Of a stretch of DNA of 25,633 nt, positions 1-6,611 are shown piece after piece. A program made the position numbers and the translations under genes. Source of the stretch: Oscillospiraceae bacterium (GTDB lineage: Bacteria; Bacillota; Clostridia; Oscillospirales; Ruminococcaceae); the NCBI GenBank assembly GCA_017828935.1, contig JAGAUG010000050.1, positions 1 to 25,633 on the forward strand. Direction: 5' to 3'. The notes under the pieces were generated by a model, which saw only the letters and a list, made by a program, of their open reading frames with translations, was not told the DNA's origin and did no database searches. Within the stretch, counting starts at the first letter, position 1. Each line of letters begins with the position of its first letter.

Positions 1-2
1 AA

Positions 3-239
3 GAAAAACAATATAAATATACTGTCTCGCCTGTCGAAAATTCTATAAAAATAAACCCCGACGGGTCTAAAACCCAAGATTTTATATTTAGTTATTATAT
101 ATATCAAGCTAAAGATAGAAATAATAATATTTATGAATTCGGGTTTAATAAAAAATATCCAGATAAAGCTTATTTAAAACAAGACGTCGGCGGCGGAAAG
201 AAATTATTTATAGATTATGGCGTTTGGGGTCGAAAATAA
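3..239 (+). CDS. C-terminal part of an unrecognised protein (5' end outside window)
   Basis: An open frame runs from the left edge to a TAA at 237-239 and encodes the last 78 residues of a protein. The visible part is rich in Lys, Asn, Tyr and Asp, with alternating polar and aromatic residues as in secreted beta-rich domains. It ends in a Gly-rich turn (DVGGGKKLF) and the tail IDYGVWGRK. No membrane segment or wall-anchor motif is present in this piece. I do not recognise a family. It is followed within 10 bases by a good terminator, which supports a real gene end. Function cannot be judged from this fragment. Confidence 0.6.
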   Translation, partial: EKQYKYTVSPVENSIKINPDGSKTQDFIFSYYIYQAKDRNNNIYEFGFNKKYPDKAYLKQDVGGGKKLFIDYGVWGRK

Positions 240-245
240 AAATAC

Positions 246-286
246 AAAAAAGCTTATTAGAAATTAATTTCTAGTAAGCTTTTTTA
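246..286. terminator. Bidirectional terminator between the left-edge gene and queA
   Basis: This is a nearly perfect palindrome with one mismatch, from the A-run at 246-251 to the T-run at 280-285. Arms AGCTTA and TAGAAAT pair with ATTTCTA and TAAGCT. The A-run on one side and T-run on the other make it a Rho-independent terminator in both directions, as expected between converging genes. Confidence 0.85.
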
Positions 287-289
287 AAT

Positions 290-1327
290 TTATATTAATA
301 ACATTGCGTCTCCAAAACTAAAAAATCTATAATTATTTTTCTTAGCTTCTTCGTAAGCTTCTAAAACAAATTCTCGACCTGCTAAAGCGCTGACTAACAT
401 AATCAATGTACTTTCAGGTAGATGAAAATTTGTTACAAGTGCGTCGATAACTTTAAATTTATACGGCGGATATATAAAAATATCAGTTGAACCTGAGGAT
501 TCCTTTATTTCTTGGTCTTTATTAAGATTAGCGACAGTTTCTAATACCCGACAAGTAGTTGTTCCGACAGCAACAACTTTATTTTTATTTTTTTTGGTTT
601 GATTTATCGCTTTAGCTGTGTCGTCGCTTATAAAATAATATTCGGAGTGCATCTTGTGTTTTGTTAAGTCGTCAACAGAAACCGGTCGAAACGTTCCGAT
701 ACCGACATGTAAAGTAATATATTTTATGTTAACGCCTTTGTTTTTAATTTTTAATAATAAATCTTCAGTAAAGTGAAGTCCCGCTGTTGGAGCAGCTATT
801 GACCCAATTTCTTTTGAAAAAACAGTTTGGTATCTGTCTTTGTTTTCTAATTTATTAGTTATATAATGAGGCAACGGCATCTGGCCTATTTTATTTATTA
901 TATCAAAAAAATTATTTTTAAATTTAAATTCAACCAACCTGTTTCCGTTGTTTAAAATATTTTTTAAGACAGCGGTTAACTTTCCGTCGCCAAAACTTAC
1001 TTCGGAGTTTATTTTAAGTCTCTTGGCCGGCTTTATTAAGACTTCCCAAAGATTGTTATTATATTTATCTTGTTTAACTAATAAAAATTCGATTTTAGCG
1101 CCAGTTTCTTTTTTTTGGCCAATTAACCTAGCTGGTAAAACTTTTGAATTATTTAAAACTAATAAATCTCCAGGTTCTAAATAATCAATAATATTATAAA
1201 ATTTTTTATGATATATTTTATTTTTTTTAATATCAGTAACTAAGAGCTTTGAGCTATCTCTTGGTTCTATTGGCGTTTGTGCGATAAATTCATTAGGTAA
1301 GTCATAGTAAAATAAAGATTTTTCCAA
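290..1327 (-). CDS. queA: S-adenosylmethionine:tRNA ribosyltransferase-isomerase (QueA)
   Basis: QueA transfers and rearranges the ribosyl part of S-adenosylmethionine onto preQ1 at the tRNA wobble base, giving epoxyqueuosine. The 345-residue protein has the family N-terminus (YDLPNEFIAQTP..PRDSSKLLV), the PARLIGQKK segment, the central IAAPTAGLHFT motif, HVGIGTFRPV, and the C-terminal NFHLPESTLIMLVSA..G block. Length and motif order are normal. A longer reading starts with TTG at 1336, but that codon touches the AGGGG ribosome binding site (1337-1341); TTG at 1327 lies 9 bases from it and is the better start. The gene converges on the left-edge gene and shares its terminator. The partner gene tgt is not in the window. 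Confidence 0.95.
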   Translation of the reverse strand: MEKSLFYYDLPNEFIAQTPIEPRDSSKLLVTDIKKNKIYHKKFYNIIDYLEPGDLLVLNNSKVLPARLIGQKKETGAKIEFLLVKQDKYNNNLWEVLIKPAKRLKINSEVSFGDGKLTAVLKNILNNGNRLVEFKFKNNFFDIINKIGQMPLPHYITNKLENKDRYQTVFSKEIGSIAAPTAGLHFTEDLLLKIKNKGVNIKYITLHVGIGTFRPVSVDDLTKHKMHSEYYFISDDTAKAINQTKKNKNKVVAVGTTTCRVLETVANLNKDQEIKESSGSTDIFIYPPYKFKVIDALVTNFHLPESTLIMLVSALAGREFVLEAYEEAKKNNYRFFSFGDAMLLI

Positions 1328-1371
1328 ACAAATCAACCCCTATTATTTTTTATTTTAATATTTAAACCAGT

Positions 1372-1399
1372 AACACTTTTTTTATTTTTACATAGTATA
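1372..1399 (+). promoter_or_regulatory. Possible sporulation-type (sigma E/K-like) promoter of the 41-residue gene
   Basis: CATAGTATA at 1391-1399 fits the -10 pattern CATAnnnTA of SigK/SigE promoters, and AACA at 1372-1375 lies 15 bases upstream, one base short of the usual SigK spacing. No good sigma-A -35/-10 pair is seen here. In DNA this AT-rich the match may be chance. Confidence 0.3.
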
Positions 1400-1430
1400 T
1401 AGTGAGTAAACAAAAAAGGAGGGAAACGAA

Positions 1431-1556
1431 ATGGGATTCGGATGTGGTAACAACAATAGTTGTCTTTGGATTATTATATTAATTATAATAATTTCTTGTT
1501 GCTGCGGTAACAACGGTTGCGGAAATTGCTCAGGCGGCTGTGGTTGCGGTTGCTAA
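1431..1556 (+). CDS. Small Cys/Gly-rich membrane peptide, 41 residues
   Basis: ATG at 1431 follows a strong AGGAGGG site (1417-1423) by 7 bases, and the frame closes at TAA 1554-1556. The peptide has three parts: an N-terminal stretch rich in Gly, Asn and Cys (GFGCGNNNSC), one hydrophobic segment of Ile and Leu after Trp13 (residues 13-21), and a tail with CCCG and repeated Cys-Gly pairs ending GCGCGC. It has ten Cys in 41 residues. This layout resembles tiny Cys/Gly-rich proteins of unknown function that I associate with clostridia, and the short Gly-rich YjcZ-type proteins of bacilli; some of those are linked to the spore surface. Function here is unknown. It is flanked by its own ribosome binding site and a downstream terminator, so it looks monocistronic. 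Confidence 0.75.
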   Translation: MGFGCGNNNSCLWIIILIIIISCCCGNNGCGNCSGGCGCGC

Positions 1557-1595
1557 CTTAAAAATATAAACTTAAAAATATTTTAATTTTATATT

Positions 1596-1650
1596 AAGAA
1601 CTGTTTATTATAGTCAAACTTAGACTATAGAGCAGTTCTTATTTTTTTTG
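1596..1650. terminator. Bidirectional terminator between the 41-residue gene and the 3D-protein gene
   Basis: Outer arms AAGAACTG (1596-1603) and CAGTTCTT (1633-1640) pair, and inner arms TATAGTC (1609-1615) and GACTATA (1623-1629) pair. A T-run follows at 1642-1649. The right arm overlaps the stop codon of the minus-strand gene. It serves the plus-strand gene and probably both. Confidence 0.8.
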
Positions 1651-2469
1651 TCCGGCTTTTTGTAATATATATATATCTATTTTTTGTCTCCCAAATAAAA
1701 AACATTGACTTTCTGTTGTCATAAAAAAATCAATATCAGCTTCGCCTCTTCTCATCGCTCCTCCAGTATCTTCAGCAATAAAAATCCCTGATAAACTGTT
1801 GTTGTGACATTTTATATATAAAACCGAATGATACGGAATAACTTTCGGGTCAACAGCAACAAAACCGACTTGGGGAATTTTATTAGTGGACGTTCTAGCT
1901 CCGTAATCAGCAGTATAAGCAGTAGCTACCCTATTTTTTAATATTTCTTCATAGATAGTTGGACAACCGTTTTCGTCCAAGACAATATTATTATATAAAT
2001 AAGACAGGTCGAGTGGTTTTCTGATCCCTATTAATATTTTTTGAGGTTGAGCTAAGATTTCGTTATCAGATAATTTATTAGTATTTATTAGTTTTCCGTT
2101 TACTATTATTTGCTCATATTCTGTAATGATTTTTCCTGGAACTCCTGGTAAAGTTAAAGTTTGTCCTTCGTCTATATATGGACTGTATTCTTGTACTATT
2201 CCAAACGGTGTATCTTGAGTATTTGTTACTATTTTTTTTTCGACTAACGGCGCCATTACAGGCGAAAGAGCAGAATCGCTATCTAGAATATTACTGGAAA
2301 ACCGGCCTATTTTTGAAGAAGTAATATTATTAGTTAATTCGTCCAAGTGGTCGTCCATCGTAACTATAAATATAATCAACGACGTTATTCCTGAAAACAT
2401 AACCATCGAACCAGCGCGCGAAAATAATATTTTTAAAAATTTTATAAAACTCTTTTTTGATATATTCAA
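1639..2469 (-). CDS. Membrane-anchored G5/3D-domain cell-wall protein (YabE-like)
   Basis: The 276-residue protein has an N-terminal membrane segment (about residues 20-38, MVMFSGITSLIIFIV), a stalk, a G5-like domain at about 88-150 (PFGIVQEYSPYIDEG, PGVPGKI, VNGK, QKILIGI), and a C-terminal 3D domain at about 180-270. The 3D domain shows its three conserved aspartates in VAVDP, AEDTGGA and ADIDFF. 3D domains share the barrel fold of MltA lytic transglycosylases and occur in proteins that remodel peptidoglycan, as in YabE and resuscitation factors, so a wall-hydrolase role outside the membrane is likely. The start is TTG at 2469, with GGAG 11 bases upstream. A sigma-A promoter lies at 2518-2546. 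The gene is alone on its strand and convergent with the 41-residue gene. Confidence 0.85.
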   Translation of the reverse strand: MNISKKSFIKFLKILFSRAGSMVMFSGITSLIIFIVTMDDHLDELTNNITSSKIGRFSSNILDSDSALSPVMAPLVEKKIVTNTQDTPFGIVQEYSPYIDEGQTLTLPGVPGKIITEYEQIIVNGKLINTNKLSDNEILAQPQKILIGIRKPLDLSYLYNNIVLDENGCPTIYEEILKNRVATAYTADYGARTSTNKIPQVGFVAVDPKVIPYHSVLYIKCHNNSLSGIFIAEDTGGAMRRGEADIDFFMTTESQCFLFGRQKIDIYILQKAGQKK

Positions 2470-2517
2470 GTAAAATTCAACTCCAAATAAAAATATAACT
2501 AAGATACTCTATAATAA

Positions 2518-2546
2518 ATTATATATTCTTTTTTATAAAACGTCAA
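2518..2546 (-). promoter_or_regulatory. Sigma-A promoter of the 3D-domain gene
   Basis: Read on the minus strand: TTGACG (2546-2541), a 17-base spacer, then TATAAT (2523-2518). The distance to the TTG start at 2469 leaves a leader of about 40 bases. It lies back to back with the hrcA promoter. Confidence 0.75.
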
Positions 2547-2616
2547 ATATTTATTTATAAACTAAGTAATAATAATTTATATACAAATTTTTCTTAAAAA
2601 TATTTTTCTAAATTAC

Positions 2617-2645
2617 TTGACATTTATTTTCAAAGCGAGTAAAAT
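2617..2645 (+). promoter_or_regulatory. Sigma-A promoter of the hrcA-grpE-dnaK cluster
   Basis: TTGACA at 2617-2622, a 17-base spacer, and TAAAAT at 2640-2645. The CIRCE operator starts at the next base, so bound HrcA would block initiation. Confidence 0.85.
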
Positions 2646-2682
2646 ATTAATTAGCACTCAAGTTAGTAGAGTGCTAATTAAT
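2646..2682 (+). promoter_or_regulatory. CIRCE operator (HrcA-binding inverted repeat)
   Basis: TTAGCACTC (2651-2659), nine bases, then GAGTGCTAA (2669-2677): an exact match to the CIRCE consensus TTAGCACTC-N9-GAGTGCTAA. The pairing extends by five more bases on each side (ATTAA/TTAAT), giving 14-base arms. HrcA binds CIRCE and represses class I heat-shock genes, so this is negative autoregulation that is released by heat. Confidence 0.97.
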
Positions 2683-2707
2683 AAGTTTTTGTTTTGGAGG
2701 TGTTATT

Positions 2708-3757
2708 TTGAAACTAGACAATCGAAAAGCAAAAATATTAGAATTTATAATAGACATGTATATAAAATCCGGAGAACCTGTTAGTTCAAAAACGATATCG
2801 GAGCTATTTCAAAATACTATCTCGTCGGCGACTATAAGAAACGAAATGGCCAGGTTATATGAGCTCGGTTTTTTAGAACAGCCCCACACGTCTGCTGGAA
2901 GGGTTCCTTCTCAACTTGGGTATCGTCTGTATGTCGATCAAATTATGAAAAAAAAATCGCTATCAGAAGAACAAACAAGACAAATTGAATCTTGGTTTAA
3001 TATTAGAGATCTAGATTATAGTTCTTTAATAAAAAATTCTGGAAAGATATTATCAGAAATTACGTCTTGTATGACTATTTTATCTTCGATGGCGTTCAAG
3101 TCTTTAATAATAACAAAAATAGAAATAATAGAAGTCTCTAATATGGCTTTGGCCGTAATATTAGTTACTTCTAGCGGGATTATTAAAAGCAAGGTCTGTA
3201 AAGTAGATTTTGATATTAATTTTGAGACGCTAGATTATATATATAGATTTGTTAATAATACTTTTGCTGGTAAGTCTGTCGAAAAAATTTCAAAAAATTA
3301 TATAAACTCGATTACAACAGGTTTAGATAATTACCAAAGTTTTTTTTCGCCTATATTTTATAATATTTATGAAATGTGTGAGAGCTTACAAACTTCGGAT
3401 TTTTATATAGACGGTCAAATTAACTTGTTGCTTTATAAAGAACTTAAAGACGTTGCTTCGGATATTATAAAAATTTTTAGTAATAAAAATACAGTTATAG
3501 ATATAATAAACGATAAATTTATAAATCTTTCTGATAATTGTGGAGCTGCTGTTATTAAGTTTGGTCGAGAACTAAAAAGAGCAGAGCTAATCGATATTTG
3601 TTTAATAATATCTAAATATAATATATCGAATATTGGAACGGGTAATATATTAATAGTTGGACCTGGGAGGTTAAATTACTCTGTTTTAGTTCCTTGGATT
3701 GAATATTTTTCAAAAATGCTTTCTGTTGTTTTATCAGAATCTTTAGAAATAAAATGA
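2708..3757 (+). CDS. hrcA: Heat-inducible transcription repressor HrcA
   Basis: This 349-residue repressor of the CIRCE regulon starts at TTG 2708, 7 bases after GGAGG (2696-2700). The N-terminal winged helix (about 1-75) holds the family signatures GEPVSSKTIS, SSATIRNEMARL, LGFLEQPHTSAGRVPS and GYRLYVD. The remainder is the dimerisation and effector region, with the late motif ISNIGTGNILIVGPGRLNYSVLVPWIEYFS typical of HrcA (variant of the usual 'iGpxRMdY' block). HrcA normally depends on GroEL for its active fold. The gene is first in the cluster and lies directly behind its own operator. It ends in TGA, showing that TGA is a stop codon here. Length and order are normal. Confidence 0.95.
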   Translation: MKLDNRKAKILEFIIDMYIKSGEPVSSKTISELFQNTISSATIRNEMARLYELGFLEQPHTSAGRVPSQLGYRLYVDQIMKKKSLSEEQTRQIESWFNIRDLDYSSLIKNSGKILSEITSCMTILSSMAFKSLIITKIEIIEVSNMALAVILVTSSGIIKSKVCKVDFDINFETLDYIYRFVNNTFAGKSVEKISKNYINSITTGLDNYQSFFSPIFYNIYEMCESLQTSDFYIDGQINLLLYKELKDVASDIIKIFSNKNTVIDIINDKFINLSDNCGAAVIKFGRELKRAELIDICLIISKYNISNIGTGNILIVGPGRLNYSVLVPWIEYFSKMLSVVLSESLEIK

Positions 3758-3844
3758 TTTTTTTAAGTTATTTATTTAAATTTTAAAATTAAAGATTTTA
3801 GATAAATAACTTAGAAAAATCAAATATTAATTAAATTTGATTTT
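3756..3844 (+). promoter_or_regulatory. Overlapping inverted repeats between hrcA and grpE
   Basis: A 21-base arm at 3756-3776, overlapping the hrcA stop codon, pairs with 3801-3821 with two mismatches across a 24-base loop. A second inverted repeat, AAAATCAAAT (3816-3825) with ATTTGATTTT (3835-3844), shares bases with the right arm of the first. The two hairpins cannot form fully at the same time. Neither ends in a clean T-run. They may set the relative amounts of hrcA and grpE-dnaK message by partial termination or RNA processing. Confidence 0.45.
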
Positions 3845-3878
3845 AAATTATAATATTAAGACGAAGGGAGAGATATAG

Positions 3879-4430
3879 TTGAAAGATGTTAAAGAATTTG
3901 AGTCTGAATCTAGTAATCAAGAAAATAATATAGATCAACAAGAAGAAAATCAAGATAATATTCTTGACGATAGTTTTGAAGATAGCTTAGAAAAAAAATT
4001 TGATAAATTAGATAACGACTATAAAGAATTAAATAATAAATATTTAAGATGTCTTGCTGAGTACGATAATTTTAGAAAGAGAACAACAAAAGAAAAAGAA
4101 AGAATTTTTTCTGATGGTCTAATTTTTTCGGTTAAGGGTGTTTTAGATGTTTTAGATAATTTTGAACGGGCTCTTGAATTTCAAACTCAAGATACTGAGA
4201 TGAAAAAAGGTTTTGAGATGATTTTTAATCAGCTAGTCGAAGTTATAAAAAAACTTGGAGTAGAAGAAATAAAAACAGAAGGTGAAGTTTTTGATCCGGC
4301 TTTTCACAACGCAGTGATGCATATCGAAGATGATAAGTATGGTCAAGGACAGATAGTTCAAACGCTCCAAAAAGGCTATAAATTAGGTGATAATATAATA
4401 AGATACGCTATGGTAAAAGTAGCTAATTAA
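3879..4430 (+). CDS. grpE: Nucleotide exchange factor GrpE
   Basis: GrpE (183 residues) releases ADP from DnaK. The first 35 residues are an acidic, disordered Glu/Asp/Gln/Asn-rich tail. The long coiled-coil dimer helix follows (about 40-90: LDNDYKELNNKYLRCLAEYDNFRKRT). The four-helix region and C-terminal beta domain carry the signatures LDVLDNFERAL, GFEMIFNQL, VEEI and FDPAFHNAVMH. The start is TTG at 3879, 8 bases after GGGAG (3866-3870). It lies 43 bases before dnaK and is probably cotranscribed with it. Confidence 0.95.
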   Translation: MKDVKEFESESSNQENNIDQQEENQDNILDDSFEDSLEKKFDKLDNDYKELNNKYLRCLAEYDNFRKRTTKEKERIFSDGLIFSVKGVLDVLDNFERALEFQTQDTEMKKGFEMIFNQLVEVIKKLGVEEIKTEGEVFDPAFHNAVMHIEDDKYGQGQIVQTLQKGYKLGDNIIRYAMVKVAN

Positions 4431-4472
4431 TTTTAATAAAAATATAATAAATATTAGAAATGAGGTTTTAAA

Positions 4473-6317
4473 ATGGGTAAAATTATTGGAATAGACTTAG
4501 GTACAACTAACTCTTGTGTAGCTGTAATGGAAGGAGGAGAAGCTATCGTTATTGCTAACGCTGAAGGGGCTAGAACAACTCCATCTGTTGTAGCGTTTTC
4601 GAAAGAAAACGAAAGAATGGTAGGTCAAGTTGCTAAGCGTCAAGCTATTACGAATCCTTCGAAGACAATTAGTTCGATTAAACGTCATATGGGATCAGAC
4701 TATAAAGTCGACATAGACGGAAAGAAATATACTCCTCAAGAAATTTCTGCTATGATACTTCAAAAATTAAAATCAGACGCGGAGGCTTATCTCGGCGAAA
4801 AAGTTACAGAAGCTGTCATAACAGTTCCGGCTTATTTTACAGATGCTCAGCGCCAAGCAACAAAAGACGCAGGTAAAATAGCGGGTCTAGAAGTTAAGCG
4901 TATAATAAACGAGCCAACTGCCGCAGCGCTAGCTTACGGGATGGACAAAGAACACGAACAAAAAGTTATGGTTTATGACCTTGGTGGAGGAACTTTCGAC
5001 GTTTCGATTATCGAGATGGGTGACGGAGTCCAAGAAGTTTTAGCAACAGCTGGAAATAATAAACTTGGTGGAGACGATTTCGACGAGAGGATTATTAAAT
5101 ATTTAGTCGAAGAATTTAAGAAATCCCAAGGCATTGATTTAACACAAGATAAAATGGCGATGCAAAGACTAAAAGAAGCTGCTGAAAAAGCAAAGATAGA
5201 ACTTTCAGGAATGATGCAAGTAAATGTTAACTTGCCGTTTATAACAGCTGACGCGCTTGGACCAAAGCATCTAGATATAAATTTAACAAGAGCGAAGTTT
5301 GATGAGCTTACAGCTGATCTTGTTGAGATGACGATGAATCCGGTTCGACAGGCTTTATCTGATTCAGGTCTAAAAGCTTCGGATATACAGAAAATATTAC
5401 TTGTTGGAGGTTCAACAAGAATTCCAGCAGTTCAAGAAGCTGTTAAGAAATTTATTGGTCAAGAGCCTTTTAAAGGCATCAATCCTGATGAATGCGTTGC
5501 TGTTGGAGCTGCAATCCAAGGTGGAGTTCTTGGCGGAGAAGTTAAAGGATTATTATTACTTGACGTTACGCCTCTTTCTCTTGGATTAGAAACTCTCGGA
5601 GGAGTTTTTACAAGAATTATAGATAGAAATACAACGATTCCAACTAAGAAATCTCAAGTTTTTTCGACCGCTGTTGATAACCAAACTTCTGTTGAAATAC
5701 ACGCTCTTCAAGGCGAAAGGGAGATGGCTAAAGACAACAAGACTTTGGGATTATTTAAACTAGACGGGATCCCACCAGCACCAAGAGGAGTTCCTCAGAT
5801 AGAAGTTACTTTTGATATAGATGCTAACGGAATTGTTAACGTTTTCGCTAAAGACTTGGGAACACAAAAAGAGCAAAAAATTACGATTTCTTCGTCGACT
5901 AACATGTCCAAAGAAGATATTGAAAAAGCAGTTAAAGAAGCGGAGCAATTCTCAGCTGAAGATAAAAAACGTAAAGAAGAAATTGAGATCAGAAATAGCG
6001 CTGATCAGATGGTATATCAATCAGAAAAAACACTCGGAGAAGTTGGAGATAAAATTTCGGAACAAGAAAAAGAAGATCTTAAATCAAAGATAGAAGCTCT
6101 AAAAGAAGCTTTAAAAAATCAAGATATCGAAATAATTAAAACAAAACAAGAAGAGCTTCAAAAGACATTTTTTGAGGTTTCAACTAAGATGTATCAAGCA
6201 GCTCAAGCTCAGGGCCAAACAGACCCAACAGCGGGTGGAGCTCAATCTTCGGAAGAAAGCAACAAAGATGATGGTTCAGACCCAGAAGTTGTTGATACAG
6301 ACTTTAAAGAAGTGTAG
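4473..6317 (+). CDS. dnaK: Molecular chaperone DnaK (Hsp70)
   Basis: The 614-residue DnaK starts at ATG 4473 after GAGGT. The ATPase domain (about 1-355) has IGIDLGTTNSCVAV, PAYFTDAQRQATKDAG, VYDLGGGTFDVSI and LLVGGSTRIPAVQ. The substrate-binding domain (about 360-480) includes DVTPLSLGLETLGG, and the helical lid fills the rest. The tail ends DPEVVDTDFKEV, close to the usual acidic ending. Between KTISSIKRHMG and DGKKYTPQEIS the protein lacks the insert of about 24 residues found in Gram-negative DnaK, the known Firmicute-type form. It works with GrpE and a DnaJ; no dnaJ follows it here. Regulation is by HrcA through the upstream CIRCE. Confidence 0.98.
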   Translation: MGKIIGIDLGTTNSCVAVMEGGEAIVIANAEGARTTPSVVAFSKENERMVGQVAKRQAITNPSKTISSIKRHMGSDYKVDIDGKKYTPQEISAMILQKLKSDAEAYLGEKVTEAVITVPAYFTDAQRQATKDAGKIAGLEVKRIINEPTAAALAYGMDKEHEQKVMVYDLGGGTFDVSIIEMGDGVQEVLATAGNNKLGGDDFDERIIKYLVEEFKKSQGIDLTQDKMAMQRLKEAAEKAKIELSGMMQVNVNLPFITADALGPKHLDINLTRAKFDELTADLVEMTMNPVRQALSDSGLKASDIQKILLVGGSTRIPAVQEAVKKFIGQEPFKGINPDECVAVGAAIQGGVLGGEVKGLLLLDVTPLSLGLETLGGVFTRIIDRNTTIPTKKSQVFSTAVDNQTSVEIHALQGEREMAKDNKTLGLFKLDGIPPAPRGVPQIEVTFDIDANGIVNVFAKDLGTQKEQKITISSSTNMSKEDIEKAVKEAEQFSAEDKKRKEEIEIRNSADQMVYQSEKTLGEVGDKISEQEKEDLKSKIEALKEALKNQDIEIIKTKQEELQKTFFEVSTKMYQAAQAQGQTDPTAGGAQSSEESNKDDGSDPEVVDTDFKEV

Positions 6318-6353
6318 TTTTAAATAATTAAATAAAAAATTTATAATAAATAT

Positions 6354-6430
6354 TAGAGTATATTTGGTTCTAAACCTGAGATAACAAAAATTGTTAAAAA
6401 CTATTACGGGTAAGAACAAAATATACTCTA
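6354..6430 (+). terminator. Long stem-loop after dnaK, probable terminator or 3' stabiliser
   Basis: TAGAGTATATTT (6354-6365) pairs base for base with AAATATACTCTA (6419-6430). After one mismatch the stem continues as GTTCT with AGAAC, for 17 pairs in all across a 41-base loop, which holds a smaller AACAAAAATTGTT hairpin. The following bases are only moderately T-rich (TAGTTATTTT). It may end the dnaK transcript or protect its 3' end. A small structured RNA cannot be excluded. Confidence 0.55.
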
Positions 6431-6437
6431 TAGTTAT

Positions 6438-6540
6438 TTTACAGAAAAACTTTATTTTGGCGCTATAATAAATATGGGGGTGTAAAAGAATAGAGCTCAA
6501 AAAAACAAAAAATAAATTAATAAAAATAGAGGCAGTATAG
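6438..6540 (+). other. Promoter-like region with a possible 16-codon leader or gene remnant
   Basis: This lies within the gap between dnaK and murD (6318-6611). TATAAT (6464-6469) is preceded by TTTACA (6438-6443) at a poor spacing of 20 bases and followed by GGGGGTG (6475-6481), a good ribosome binding site. Eight bases later comes ATA, not ATG, then an open stretch of 16 codons (ELKKTKNKLIKIEAV after the first codon) ending in TAG 6538-6540, inside the hairpin that terminates murD. ATA is a very rare start, so this may be a decayed gene start or chance. Confidence 0.2.
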
Positions 6541-6601
6541 ATTTACATACTACCTCACAAAAAATTCTTTACAGGATTTGTCACCATAAACTTTTGACAA
6601 A
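6515..6601 (-). terminator. Terminator of the atpB-kinase-murD unit
   Basis: On the minus strand, just after the murD stop, a first hairpin has arms TTTGTCA and TGACAAA (6601-6595 with 6583-6577). The second and stronger one has GAGGTAGTAT (6556-6547) paired with ATACTGCCTC (6538-6529), and is followed by a T-rich stretch (CTATTTTTATTAATTT). The second is the likely Rho-independent terminator. Confidence 0.75.
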
Positions 6602-6611
6602 GAACCAAAAA

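Noticed and set aside
5401..6093. Short frames overlapping dnaK on both strands
   Set aside because: Shadow frames of a conserved gene, without ribosome sites or recognisable products.
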